Below, one piece after another: positions 1-20,800 of a DNA stretch of 47,500 nt. Position 1 is the stretch's first letter, and each line of letters begins with the position of its first letter. The notes under the pieces were generated by a model. The model made no database searches, was not told the origin of the DNA, and worked only from the letters and a program-made list of their open reading frames with translations. The position numbers and the translations under genes are program-made. This DNA comes from Anaeromyces robustus (lineage: Eukaryota; Neocallimastigomycota; Neocallimastigomycetes; Neocallimastigales; Neocallimastigaceae): NCBI GenBank assembly GCA_002104895.1, contig MCFG01000016.1, forward strand, positions 250,001 to 297,500, given 5' to 3'.

Positions 1-3000
1 TATCTGTTTCATAGGCAGATACCATCTTTTCATAACCTCCATGACATTTTTCTTCCTTTTCAACTTCACCTTGTAATTTAATAAGATGTTTTTGTAATTC
101 AGCTAATGAAGTATTTTCAATAAGTGAATCCTATTATATATATAGGTTTTTTCACAAATTTTTTAAAAATATATTTACAACAAATTATTATAAAGTTTTT
201 TTTTTAAAAAAAAAATTATTTAATATTTAATTTTATTTTTTCATAGAAAAGAAAGAAAATAAATATAAAATATAATTAATACCTTTAATGAATGTTGAGA
301 TTCATTACCAACATTTGTTGAATGAATCTTAAAAATACATTTAATTTCCTTTGGTTGAGCATGAATTAATTCCTTGTTTACAACAGTTTGAACATTGAAT
401 ATATCACATCTATTATTTTATTGTTTTATATATATTATATATGAATATATTTGATCCATTATATATAAATATAATGATTTTTTATTTCAAAAATATAAAC
501 ATTTTTACTTACGTTAATGAAATTACTTCCTTACAATTAGTATTAGTTTCAGAATCTTTAACACTTTCATAGAATAAAATCTTGAAATCTTTAACAACAG
601 CATATCTTTTATCCCATCCATGCTTAATACTCTTTTGTGATTTTGGAACCTTTAGCCATCCAGCAAGTGGTTCAGATGGACTAAATACAATGTTCAATTC
701 AATCTTAGAATTGTTGTTTGAATATGAAGTAGAACTTAATTTTCTATTGTGTAATGGATAAACTCTTAAGTCATCGTCAATATCAGCTTTAATTAAACTC
801 TTATCAACATCTGATTTACCTTTTCTGAAACCAAAGTTAAAGAATTTCTTATGACTCTTTTCATAATATATATTACTACCACTATCATTAATTGGTGATA
901 AGTTACCTTTATCCTTTTCTAACACAGCTGGTACAGAAGTTTCAATCTTTAACTTATACTTTTCATTTTCACGTTTAACATCTTCATATTTACCGTTTAA
1001 TTCAACAATTTTATCACTCATCATATCACGTTCCTTCTTAAGAAGTTCGTAATCATTCTTGCAATGCATGAGTTCTTCCTTTAAGTCTTCATAACCTTCA
1101 ACTTCCAATTGAGTTTGTTCTTTGAGTTTTTGAGCTTGAAGTTCAATAGAAGTTCTAAGATCACATTCATTTTGATATCTTTCCTTTAAGTCTCTAAATT
1201 CAATTTCAAGTAAAGCATATTTCTTATTCAATTCAGATTGTTCAGTTTCTGTTTGTTGTTTTTCATTCATTAATTCATCATATTGTTGTTTAGCATTTTC
1301 ATTTTCACGTTTAAGATTTTCAATAGCATTTGTTTTTTCTAAGAGTGAAAGTTCTAATTCCTTATTCTTAATTTCTTGAGCCTTAATTTCTTCAGTATTC
1401 TTATTAATTTCATTTTCTAATTCACTACTGGCTTGTTGTTGTTTTTCAATCTTAACTTTAGCTTCATCTAATTCAATTTTCATTAAAGCTTGTTGATGAT
1501 TCATATCAGATAATTTCTTTTCATATTCAGTAAATTGTTGGTTCTTTGTTTTTAAATCTTCCTTCAAATCTCTAAGTTCAGATGAAGTACTAACGTTTTG
1601 TTTTGTTAAATTAGTTTTAGTTTGTTCTAAAGTTTTGATAGTGTTAATAGCTTCTTGATATTTTTTATCTAAACTATTAAATTTACTTTGAACTTCACTT
1701 TTAGCAGTAGTAGTATCCTTTAAGTTTTGACTTATTTTAGTATTTTCAATTTTTAATAATGATAATTCTTTACTGGTATTATGAAATTCTTCATTTAAGC
1801 TATCAATTTTTGATTTTAAATCTTTAATTTCTTCTTCACTTTTGTTTATTTTTTCCGTTTGTGCTATACCATTATTTTCAATACCTTTTTTCAATTCTTC
1901 AATTGTTTCTCTAGCTTTTTCATTTTCTTCAAGTAAGTAAAGTTCTTTTTTCTTTAACATGTTTAATTCAACATCAATCATAGCTTTTTCTTTTTCTAAA
2001 GAAGAATTAGTTTCCTTCAATTCATTTTCAGCATTATTCTTTTCTTCAATTATACCCTTTAATTTATCAACTTCCTTAGTTAAATTTTCATTAGTTTCAG
2101 TAATCTGTTTATTTTCAATATCTTTATCACTATTCTTTTTAATTTCATTTTCTAAATTAGTTTTTAATTCTACATTAGTTTTTTCTAATTTTTCCTTTTC
2201 TAATTGTTCGCTTTCAATTTGTTTACTATTACGTTCTAATTCAAGTTCAAGTACAGCTTTTGCTTTCGTAATTTCATCGATAATTTCTTGATTCTTTTCA
2301 ACAGTAATTGATTTCTCCTTTAATTCAGCATTTAAAACTTCAATTTTCTTTTCATATTCAGTGAAATTTTTATTTGAAAGCATTAAAGAATCCTTTTCCT
2401 TTTTAGCAGCAGCTAATTCTTCTTGAGCATCTGATAATTGTCTTTCTAAATCATATTTAGAACGTTGTTGTGCTCTCAAATTATTTTTAGCTTCAATTAC
2501 TTGCATTTCTAACTCAATTTTTTCCTTTTCTAATTTAGTTTTAGTTTTTTCTAAATCGTTCTTTTTACTAACTTCAATCTTTAACATTTTTAATTCTTCT
2601 TCCATTGCAACTAAATTAGCATTTTTATTACCTTCAAGTGATTCATTGCTTCCCATATTACGTATTTCTAATGAGGTTCTTCTTCCTTTTGATGAAGCAT
2701 TTCCAATACCATTTGAACCTTGATTACCAAAATCAAATGAAGTATAAATAGAAATATTATGATTGAATGAATATCCTACAAAAGGTAAATTAAATCCAAT
2801 GACATCATTTTTTTTATTTTGAATTGCATTTCTTTGATTAGCAACACGTTGAGTATGATCATCATCTTCTTCTGTAATGAAATAAGTTGTATCTTCAGGA
2901 TTATTTAGTTTTGGCATAAATGGAGGTTTCATTTTATATATATTTTCAAAATCAATTCCTTCAAAGAATTTATGTTCTTTTATTTCCTTAGCTCCATTTT

Positions 3001-4741
3001 TACCTAAACGAACTTCTCTATCACAAATTAATTTTGTAATAAGATCTTTAGTAACATCATCTAATGTACAATCATCAGGCCATCCAAAAGTATTCTTGTG
3101 ATCCATAATTTGAGAATAAGTTTCAAGTAATGAATCACTATAAAATGGTGGTTCTAAAAGTAAAAGTTCATATAATGAAATACCATATGACCACCAATCA
3201 CATTCTTTACCATATTTAACAGTTCCTTCATTGGCTCTGAGAACTTCTGGAGAAATATAATCTGGTGTACCAACAGGAACATTTGAACTTACAAGTTCAG
3301 TTTCATTTACTGAAATACATGAACCAAAATCTACTAATTTTACATGACCATTTAAATAAATTAAAATATTTCCCGGTTTTACATCTCTTTTTATTTATAT
3401 TTTTTTTATTTATATATAATATATTATTATTTTTATATTTTATTTTTAATTATATTATTATATTATATATATATATTATATATATATATTAATATTATAA
3501 ATAATAAATAATATTATATATAAAAATATAGATATAATTATTAATTTTATTGTTTTTAATAAATATAAAACTATATAACTATTATATATATATTGAAATT
3601 TTTAATTCTTTTTACCTATGTATAAAATTTAAATTATGTAATTCTTCTAAAGCTAACAATACTTCTGCCATATAAAATTTTGCTTCTTCTACTGTTAATG
3701 CACCTTCTGCTTCTAACATTCTTTGTAAACTACCACCAGGTGCATATTCCATTAATAAATACAAATTTTCACGATCCTGGAAAGCTGCATATAATGATGT
3801 TGTATATTTTGATGTTCTTAATTTTGTCATAGCATTTCTTTCTTCCATGAAAAATGCAGTCTTATTTATAGAGTTTTTATTTATTAATTAATAATATTAA
3901 TATTTATATTTTAAACATTAAATATAAAAATATTAATATTTATTTTTTATTATATATATTTTATTTTTATTTTTTTATTAAGCATACTTCTCTTTGTGAT
4001 AATAATTCCGTTTTACTAAGAGTTTTTAGAGCATAATATTTTTTATCATACTTTCCTTTTACTAAAGAAACCTTTAAAATTATGAATAATAATACAAAGT
4101 ATACGAGATATTTATATTATTAAATTTAGCAAAATAAATAATATATAATAAAAAATATTTAAATTAATTTAATTTATTTAATCCCTTACTTTTCCTATAG
4201 CACCTTGGGCTAATGGCTTTACAACTTCAAAATCTGATATATTTAATCTTAAAGATTGAATTTTATTAACAATATTTTCATCTAATAGTATTTGAAAAAA
4301 ATATCAATTATTATTACATTTTTAAATATATATTAATATTTTATATAAATTTTATCATTATAAATTATTATTTTAAATTTGATATTATATAATTTTTAAA
4401 TTACACTTAGATTAAAAAATAAAAAATTCTTTTTTTCTTTTTTTTTTTTTAATTTAGTTTTTTTTTAAAACTTTAAAAAGATAAAAATAATAATTACATT
4501 TATTAAGAAAAAGTGAAATACTATCGGTAACTCGAGATGCTTGTTTACAATCTTCAAAAACAGATACAAGAATATCTAATAATGTTTCATATGATAATAT
4601 ATTTTTAATACTTTCTGGTATTTTATCCGTTTTTTCTGGTAAAGGATTTGACATTGATCTAAGTTCCATAAATCTATTTTTCAAAACTGGAATCAAATCA
4701 CATTCCCCATCAAGGGAATTAGTTACTGATACATCCGCCAT
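1..4741 (-). CDS. Citron/MRCK/ROCK-type (DMPK family) AGC Ser/Thr kinase, 3' part beyond the left edge
   Basis: Exons on the minus strand: 4741-4498, 4281-4190, 4071-3988, 3860-3616, 3386-513, 409-283, 130-<1. All have GT-AG introns and phases that join. About 1,265 residues are visible. An N-terminal helical region (LLDILVSVFEDCKQ) resembles that of citron kinase. The kinase domain spans about residues 98-370: Lys128 in YYALK, an alpha-C Glu at 146/147 (FFMEERNAM), HRDVKPGN at 221-228, DFG at 241-243, then GTPDYISPE and CDWWSYG. After it come the C-tail motif LPFVGYSF, about 600 residues of coiled coil, and a PH domain beginning LAGWLKVPKSQK, followed by a helical segment at the edge. The glycine loop is degenerate (LAQGAIGKV, first Gly replaced). 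The family acts downstream of Rho/Rac/Cdc42 GTPases on actomyosin and cytokinesis; that role is inferred here. C1 or CNH domains could lie past the edge. The start at 4741 is the first ATG before the conserved N-terminal region. Confidence 0.92.
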
Positions 4742-8022
<3,281 letters not shown>

Positions 8023-9214
8023 ATGCATGTTAAATATAAAGAAGTAGCTGTAAATTTAAATAGTAATGATAATAACCGTAGAACAGGTTATAACAAAAAA
8101 TGGAATAAAAAAGTGAAACGTTTCATAATATTATTTACATTTTTTTTTGTATTTCTATTGTCTAATTATCTTACTGTAAAATTCTTTGATGGCCAAGATA
8201 AATTTCTTGATGTTAATGTAAGGAAAAATTATTATAATAAAAAAGTGTTAATTCCTAATTTTGTAAATCTTTATACCAATGACACCAATGGTCCTATAAC
8301 TGTTGATAAAAGAAAGGCAGATGATGATAGATTTAATTTTAAACAAATGATACTTGAAAATAATGAAAAAGATTTCAAATCATTTTATTATGACTTAAAA
8401 GGATTTAAAAATTTGAAAAAAGTCATTAAAAGAGAAGATTATTTATGTGAATCTGAGTCAAAAAAAGGATATGATATTGTATGTCCAACCCATTATACCA
8501 TTAATATTGATGAAGCATTTTATGGTCGTTATGCCAATGATAATACCCATTGTAAAGTCAATACTAAAGGTGAAGCTGTAGAATCGAAAAAATTAGAAAT
8601 TACCGAAACTTGTGGAAATGATACAATAAATATTGTGAAAAAAATTTGTGAAGGAAGAGTAGATTGCAATATAAAACCTAATAAAGCTTTCTTTGGTAAT
8701 CCTTGTAATATGGATATTTATAAATATCTTCACATTAAATACCGGTGTGTTAAAAATGAAGTAAGCAATAAATTAACATCAAGAATAAATAATTAAATAA
8801 ATAATATAAATATAAATATAAATATAAATATAAATATAAATATAAATATAAATATAAATATAAATATAAATATAAATATAAATATAAATATATTAAAATT
8901 ATAAATTTATATTACATATTCATATATAAAAGGAATTCAAAAAACCTGAATTTGCAGTTGTCATGTTTACAGATAGAATTAATGTAAATACTATATATGA
9001 AAATGCTATAAGTGAATTCTATCAATATTGTAAAATTCATAATTATACATTAATGTTAAATACTCAAAGATACGATACTGAAACATCAATTTTTTATATG
9101 AAATTACATGTCATTAAAGAAGCTATTGTAAAAGGTTTGAAAACGCATAAATATGACTGGATATTGTAAATATAAATCATTTTTAATATATATGTATATA
9201 TTTATTATATTAAA

Positions 9215-9250
<36 letters not shown>

Positions 9251-9963
9251 TTAAAAATAAAACTTAAAAAATAGTAAAAAAAAAAAAATATTTATTATAT
9301 ATTAAATGAATTTTATATATATATTTATATCTTTATATATATACATTTGTATAATATTTGTATAATAGTTGGATAGATAGTGATGTAATATTAGCTAATC
9401 CCAATATAAAATTAGAAACATTTTTACCAAACGATGAAAATATACATTTTGTAATTGCAACAGATCATCATGGTCTAAATGCAGGTGTTTTCATGATAAA
9501 GGTTCATCCGTGGTCACTTAATTTTATGATGCATTCTATAGCTTATCAATTTTTTATTAATGGAAGACACTTAGAATATGCAGATCAAACTTCTATGAAT
9601 GATGTATTAATTCTTAATGATGATATTGAAAGGGCTCATTATGCAGTTGTTCCTCAGAATTGGTTTAACTCTTATCCAGACAGAAGACATAGTGGGGATA
9701 TGGTTCTTCACTTTGCAGGTCGTAAGAATAAAAAAAAGGATTCTATGGAAACTCGTTTAGAACTTAAAAATGATCCAAATTATTTAAAAGATAAAACTAA
9801 TAAACAGATGAGAGAAGAAGCTTTAGAATTTTATGCACAACCAATAGAAAATCAAAAGAAATTAGTTTATGTTGATTATGGTTATAGAGAAAAAAAGAAA
9901 ACAAAAGAGGAAATTTTCAAAATAATAGTCAAAAAATTTAAAGAATTTTTTGATTTCTATTGA
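8023..9963 (+). CDS. GT34-family glycosyltransferase with an internal SUEL/rhamnose-binding-type lectin domain
   Basis: Three exons: 8023-8760, 8933-9165, 9369-9963; GT-AG introns, frame kept, 521 residues. Residues 34-55 form one hydrophobic segment after a basic cytoplasmic tail, a type II signal anchor typical of Golgi transferases. Residues 142-243 have eight cysteines with the YGR motif, CEGRVDC, a GNPC motif and a KYLHIKYRC ending, which is the SUEL/Gal_Lectin (rhamnose-binding lectin) pattern. The catalytic part (about 249-521) has the metal-binding DxD in FWIDSDVILANPN (Asp327/Asp329) and NAGVFMIKVHPWSL, characteristic of GT34 (GMA12/MNN10 galactosyl/mannosyltransferases). The likely role is adding sugars to glycoproteins in the Golgi. 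Exact donor and acceptor cannot be read from sequence. The ATG follows a short A-rich leader. It is the only plus-strand complete gene. Confidence 0.93.
8803..8892 (+). repeat. (ATAAAT)n hexanucleotide array in GT34 intron 1
   Basis: About 15 copies of a 6-bp unit, inside the intron 8761-8932. Confidence 0.95.
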
Positions 9964-9980
9964 AGAATTTCATTAGATTT

Positions 9981-10012
<32 letters not shown>

Positions 10013-10462
10013 AAAAGATAAGAAAAAAAGATAAAGTTTATTACTTCAAAAATCAAAAATGATAAATTGATTTTTTTATTAATTTATCTTATATAAATTA
10101 TTAATCTGTATTTATCAAAACTTAAAGTTATAAAATAAATAGAATATAATTAAAATAAATAATAAATAAAAACTCAATAATTTTATTTAATAATTATATA
10201 TTTATATTAAAGCTTTATTACTAAATAATAAATAAAACCTTTTTTTATTTTCTCTTTCATATAATTATTTATTTTTATTTTTAAAATATTATTATTTACT
10301 TAATAAATAATATTTTATAAAGATTAATATTATATGAATTTATGTAATTTATCTTTATATAGAATTCTTTATACTATTTATCATAATAATGATTAAATAA
10401 TTAAATCTTTATAATATTATTAATTTTTTTATTTTCACTTATTTATTTATTTATTTATTAAT

Positions 10463-10558
<96 letters not shown>
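9964..10558. other. Convergent intergenic spacer between GT34 and USB1 3' ends
   Basis: A/T-only spacer holding the 3' flanks of both genes and a (TTTA)n array at about 10438-10562. The USB1 stop codon (TAA at 10561-10559) lies on the edge of this array. No gene seen. Confidence 0.75.

Positions 10559-10562
<4 letters not shown>
10438..10562. repeat. (TTTA)n microsatellite abutting the USB1 stop codon
   Basis: About 30 TTTA copies with one early interruption. Repeat length changes would alter the USB1 3' UTR, and possibly the last codons. Confidence 0.95.
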
Positions 10563-12355
<1,793 letters not shown>

Positions 12356-12780
12356 TTCAATTAAATTTTTTAATTAATCTCTTCATTTAATCTTATATAT
12401 ACAAAAATTAAAAATATATATATTAAAAAATAATATCAAAAGAAAAACTTTAATTAATTAAAAAATCTTAGACATAAAAAATTTTTATTTATTAAATTGG
12501 GTATGTATTGTATTATATACTTTTAAATTATACATTAATATATGAAATTATTACTACAAGACATTAACATATTTCATACATATTTTTATTATCATTAATA
12601 CTATATTTTACATAATAACATTGAATATTACAATATATTCTAAGTTTATTTTATATAATAAAAATATCTATTGTAATTATTATAAACAAAAATATTTTGA
12701 TTATAGTATTTGTATATATGAATAAAGAATTAATATATATATTAATTCTTTATTTAGTATTAATTCTTATTTTTTTTTTT
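12356..12780. other. Spacer between the BBS7 3' end and the USB1 start
   Basis: This 425-bp A/T-rich spacer must contain the BBS7 3' UTR and the USB1 promoter. The notable element is the perfect palindrome at 12721-12754. Nothing else recognised. Confidence 0.7.
12721..12754. other. Perfect 34-bp palindrome just downstream of BBS7
   Basis: The segment equals its own reverse complement over all 34 bases, starting AATAAAGAATT and ending AATTCTTTATT. It lies 27-60 bases past the BBS7 stop. It includes G and C positions, so it is not a plain AT run. In RNA it would form a hairpin in the BBS7 3' UTR. It also contains AATAAA, the polyadenylation signal, on each strand. Confidence 0.85.
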
Positions 12781-16890
<4,110 letters not shown>

Positions 16891-16971
16891 TATCTAATTT
16901 CTTATATTATTATTGTTGTTGTTGTTGTTAATGTTGTTGTTATTATTTTTATATATTATTATTATTATTAA

Positions 16972-17023
<52 letters not shown>

Positions 17024-17049
17024 TAATAATTAAAAATTAATTTAAATCT

Positions 17050-17082
<33 letters not shown>

Positions 17083-17771
17083 TTGTAATATTCTTAACTT
17101 ATATTCTATTGGTTATTAAAATACTTAATATTTAAAATATATATATTAAATATATCTGTATTATAAAAATATATATTTAATATATATATTTTAAATATTA
17201 ACATATAATAATATTATTATTATTAAAAAAAATTATAGTTTTGTTTTTATTTTTAAATTTTTTTTTTATAATTTTAAGTAACACAAATCTTTTTTATAAC
17301 ATTAATAATTAAGCTAATTATCCAACTTGAAATACATTTATATAAAATATATTATTTAAACTCCGATATATTATATATACCTTTTCTATTACTTTCTCAT
17401 TTAAAGATATAAATTTTCTTTTATTAATAAATATCAATAGAAAAATAGAAAATTTTATTATTATTATTATTATTATAATGTTTTATTATTAATTTTATTA
17501 TTTTCTGAATATATTAAAATAAAAAATACATAACAATATGTAATACATGATTTTAAAGTTAAAAATCAATAATTATAAAATTATTGTCACATAAAATATA
17601 TATAAAATAAAAAGATATATAATAATAACAATAAAATAAAAATTATAAAATAATTTTTAAAATATGTCATATTTATAAATTATATAATAGTATAATATTC
17701 TTATAAGAAAAAATAATAGTACAGTTTTAAATTAGAAGTATAATATTAAATTATTATTATAATTTTATTTC

Positions 17772-17833
<62 letters not shown>

Positions 17834-17881
17834 TTTCGCTTATGTTAATTTATTTGATAATTATATATTTATATAAACCAA
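16891..17881. other. Spacer between the supervillin-like gene 3' end and the BBS7 start
   Basis: A/T-rich spacer with (GTT/ATT)n and (TTA)n tracts at about 16910-17022, a 22-base T run near 17050, a long perfect inverted repeat at 17125-17201, and a (TTA)n array at about 17777-17834. It should contain the BBS7 promoter and the 3' UTR of the giant gene. No gene seen. Confidence 0.75.
17125..17201. repeat. Perfect inverted repeat, 31-bp arms, 15-bp loop
   Basis: Arms 17125-17155 and 17171-17201 are exact reverse complements; the loop is 17156-17170 (CTGTATTATAAAAAT). The arms contain only A and T, which lowers the surprise, but a 31-bp perfect stem ending at mismatches on both sides is long even so. 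It could be a cruciform or hairpin element, or a trace of a small mobile element; no target-site duplication was identified. Confidence 0.85.
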
Positions 17882-20800
17882 TTAATTTAAGTCATCCCAT
17901 ACGAAATTATCACTAAACTTTTCAGTAAATAAAACTGGTTCAAATGATTCACTAATTTTTTCTAAAACAGCCCATGATGGTCTTTTATAGAGAGGATGGT
18001 TTTTATATAAGTATTTAGCTAAAGCATTTCCAAGGTTTCTGGTATTTAATAGTGACTTACTACCTCTCCATAAATAAACCTCACTAAAGGCATCCAAAAT
18101 AATAACTGAATTCGAATCAAGGATAGTATGACTTGGTTTGGATCCTTCATGAATTAAATCTAAACTCTTGGTTTCAATATTAACACTAAAAAAAAAAAAA
18201 GTTATAAATATTAAATATATTAAATAAATAATATAATATCAAATAATAAAATATTATAAATTAATAAAAATTGAAAATTATTAAAAAAAAATATGAATTT
18301 ATTTGAACATTAAATATTAATATATATAATAATTACTTGTAAACATTTATTAAAGATTCGGCATATGCGTCTTCTCTTTCATCATTAATAACTTCTTCGA
18401 ATCTGTTATTATTCTTTTCTATTCTACTCTTCTTATATTCAAAGGAAGTATTAGCTAATCCTAAAGCTTCCCAGAATAAATCTAAAATAAATGATTGTCC
18501 CATCAAAGCTTCTTCTTCCTCTGTTAAATATTATATTTATTAATATATACATAAACAATATTAATAAAAGCAAATAATTAACCATGTTAATCAATAAAAT
18601 TAAATAAATTGTTAATAATAATGATAATAATTATAAAAATAGTAATAATAGAAATTAAAGAGTTTGGTCTTTTTATTGTTTTATTATTTTAAATTGATAT
18701 ATTATTAAATATATATTTACCGAAATGGCAAATATTTCCTCTGCCGCAATAATCTCTCTTCTTTAACTTGTTACAAATACTTGCAGAATATAATCTTTCA
18801 GCAGATGTACATTTTGAACCAATAAATTGAATAAATGTTTCACCTCCATAATCTAAAACATAAGCAGCATGAGAACAAAGAGACTTCCAAGTTAATGGAA
18901 CCTATTATTCAATTATATTTTTTTATTTTCATAATTTATTTATTCCTTTAATATTTGATATATATATTCTTTTGATTTTTATTTTTTTTTTTTTTATGAT
19001 TATTATTATTATTGTTAATACTATATTTATATAAATTTTTTCTTACCTCATAAACCTTTATATTCTCATTTCCAATAATCATTAACAATTTATATCTTGA
19101 GTAATCACTATTCCACAAAGTTTCATTTAAAGAAGGACCAATACCAGTGAATTTTTGGAAGAATTCTAATGGATCTTTTTCAACAATTTTATATGGCGAG
19201 AAAAGTTGATTTTTAACTATATTATATGTATTTCTAACTGCGCGTTTTACTGGAGTAACATCTAACGCATTTTTAAGTCTTAAAATACTATCTCCAAAGT
19301 GTCTCTTTGGTGGTTGTTCCATATCACTATCTTCTTCATCTTCATCTTCATATCTCTTTCTCTACATTTTTTTTTTTTTTTTTTTTTTAATTATTATTAT
19401 TATTATTTGTTTGTTTATTTGTTTGTTTGTTATAATTTATATAAAATAAATGAATTAGAATAAATTATATATAATTAATAGATGATTAAATAATATATAT
19501 AAAATTAAATAAATAAAAATAATTATAATAATTTATTAATAATTAATTGTTACCTTTCTCAATTCTGATCCTGAAGTTTGAGAATATTCTTCATCATTAT
19601 TTATCTTAATTCTAGATTCTGAATCTGAAGTTTCAGTATATTCTTTATTGTTAAATATCTTTGTTGGATTCTTGAATAAATGATATTTAGCTCTATTTGT
19701 CTTATTTTCATAATCTGATTCCATATTAACTTCAGATTCTGATAAAAGATGTTTCATTGATGTATTTTTATCATCACTATGTTTATCTTCCTCTAATAAT
19801 GAGGTGTTATTTATTTTATTGTATCTTTGACTACTTAATGAAGATTGAGAATCAATGGCATCAACAACATTATTATTTCTAACTGATGAAGTTGGTTCAG
19901 GTGAAAAGAGGAAACGGTCCTCAGTTTGAATTAATTTACCTTGTTTACTATCACCTAAAATACTATCATCATGAATATGATAAGTAATCTTTTCATTCTT
20001 AGTTTTTGGTTCAATATTGACATAATCTTGATATTCATCTTCTTGGTCCTTAATTTCTAATTCTTCATCATCACTACCAATATCATATTGGTGAGAAATA
20101 CTTTGTTTTTCAATTTTTGAATCATTACCTATATTATTTTGATATGTAACCTCTTGTTTTTCGATTTCTGGCTCATCAATATTATATTGTTGTTGTTGAA
20201 CAACTTTTTGCTTTTCAATTTCTGGTTCAACTTCAACATTATATTGGTGAGAAATTTTTTGTTTCTCTGTTTCTGGAACAATATCATAATTATACTGATA
20301 AATAACATCTTGTTTTTTTGCTTTTGGTTCATCATTATTAATATTGTATCTAATTTCTTGCTTTTTAATTATTGGTGCAACATCAACATTATATTTGTAT
20401 GAAAATTTATCATTATCGATTTCTTGTCCATCAGCGTCTATTTGTGTGGTATCTTTCATTCTTTGTACCTTAGCCTTTAAGAATTTACGTTGTTTTGGTT
20501 GACTATGGCAACGACATCTAGGTATATATTGTTCTGGTATTTCATCTTTAGAAGATTGTTGTTCATCAGATAATTGTATATCTGTTTGAGATTGATTTTG
20601 AACTTGGAACGAATGCTCCTTATGTAATTGAGGTTGAACTAATAATTTGCTTTTAGATTGATTTGCTTGATACTCATATTGATCCTCACCTTCTTCAAAT
20701 TCAGTCGTTGATTGCAAATGAGGTTCAGATTGAATATGAGTTTCATTTTGTAATTGAGAGCAAGATAAATCATTTTGAGAAGAAATATCTTCTGATTGAA

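Noticed and set aside
9358-9368. ATG-like start for the third GT34 exon
   Set aside because: The exon begins at 9369 after an AG acceptor. Joining to exon 2 gives the conserved WIFWIDSD with no separate start.
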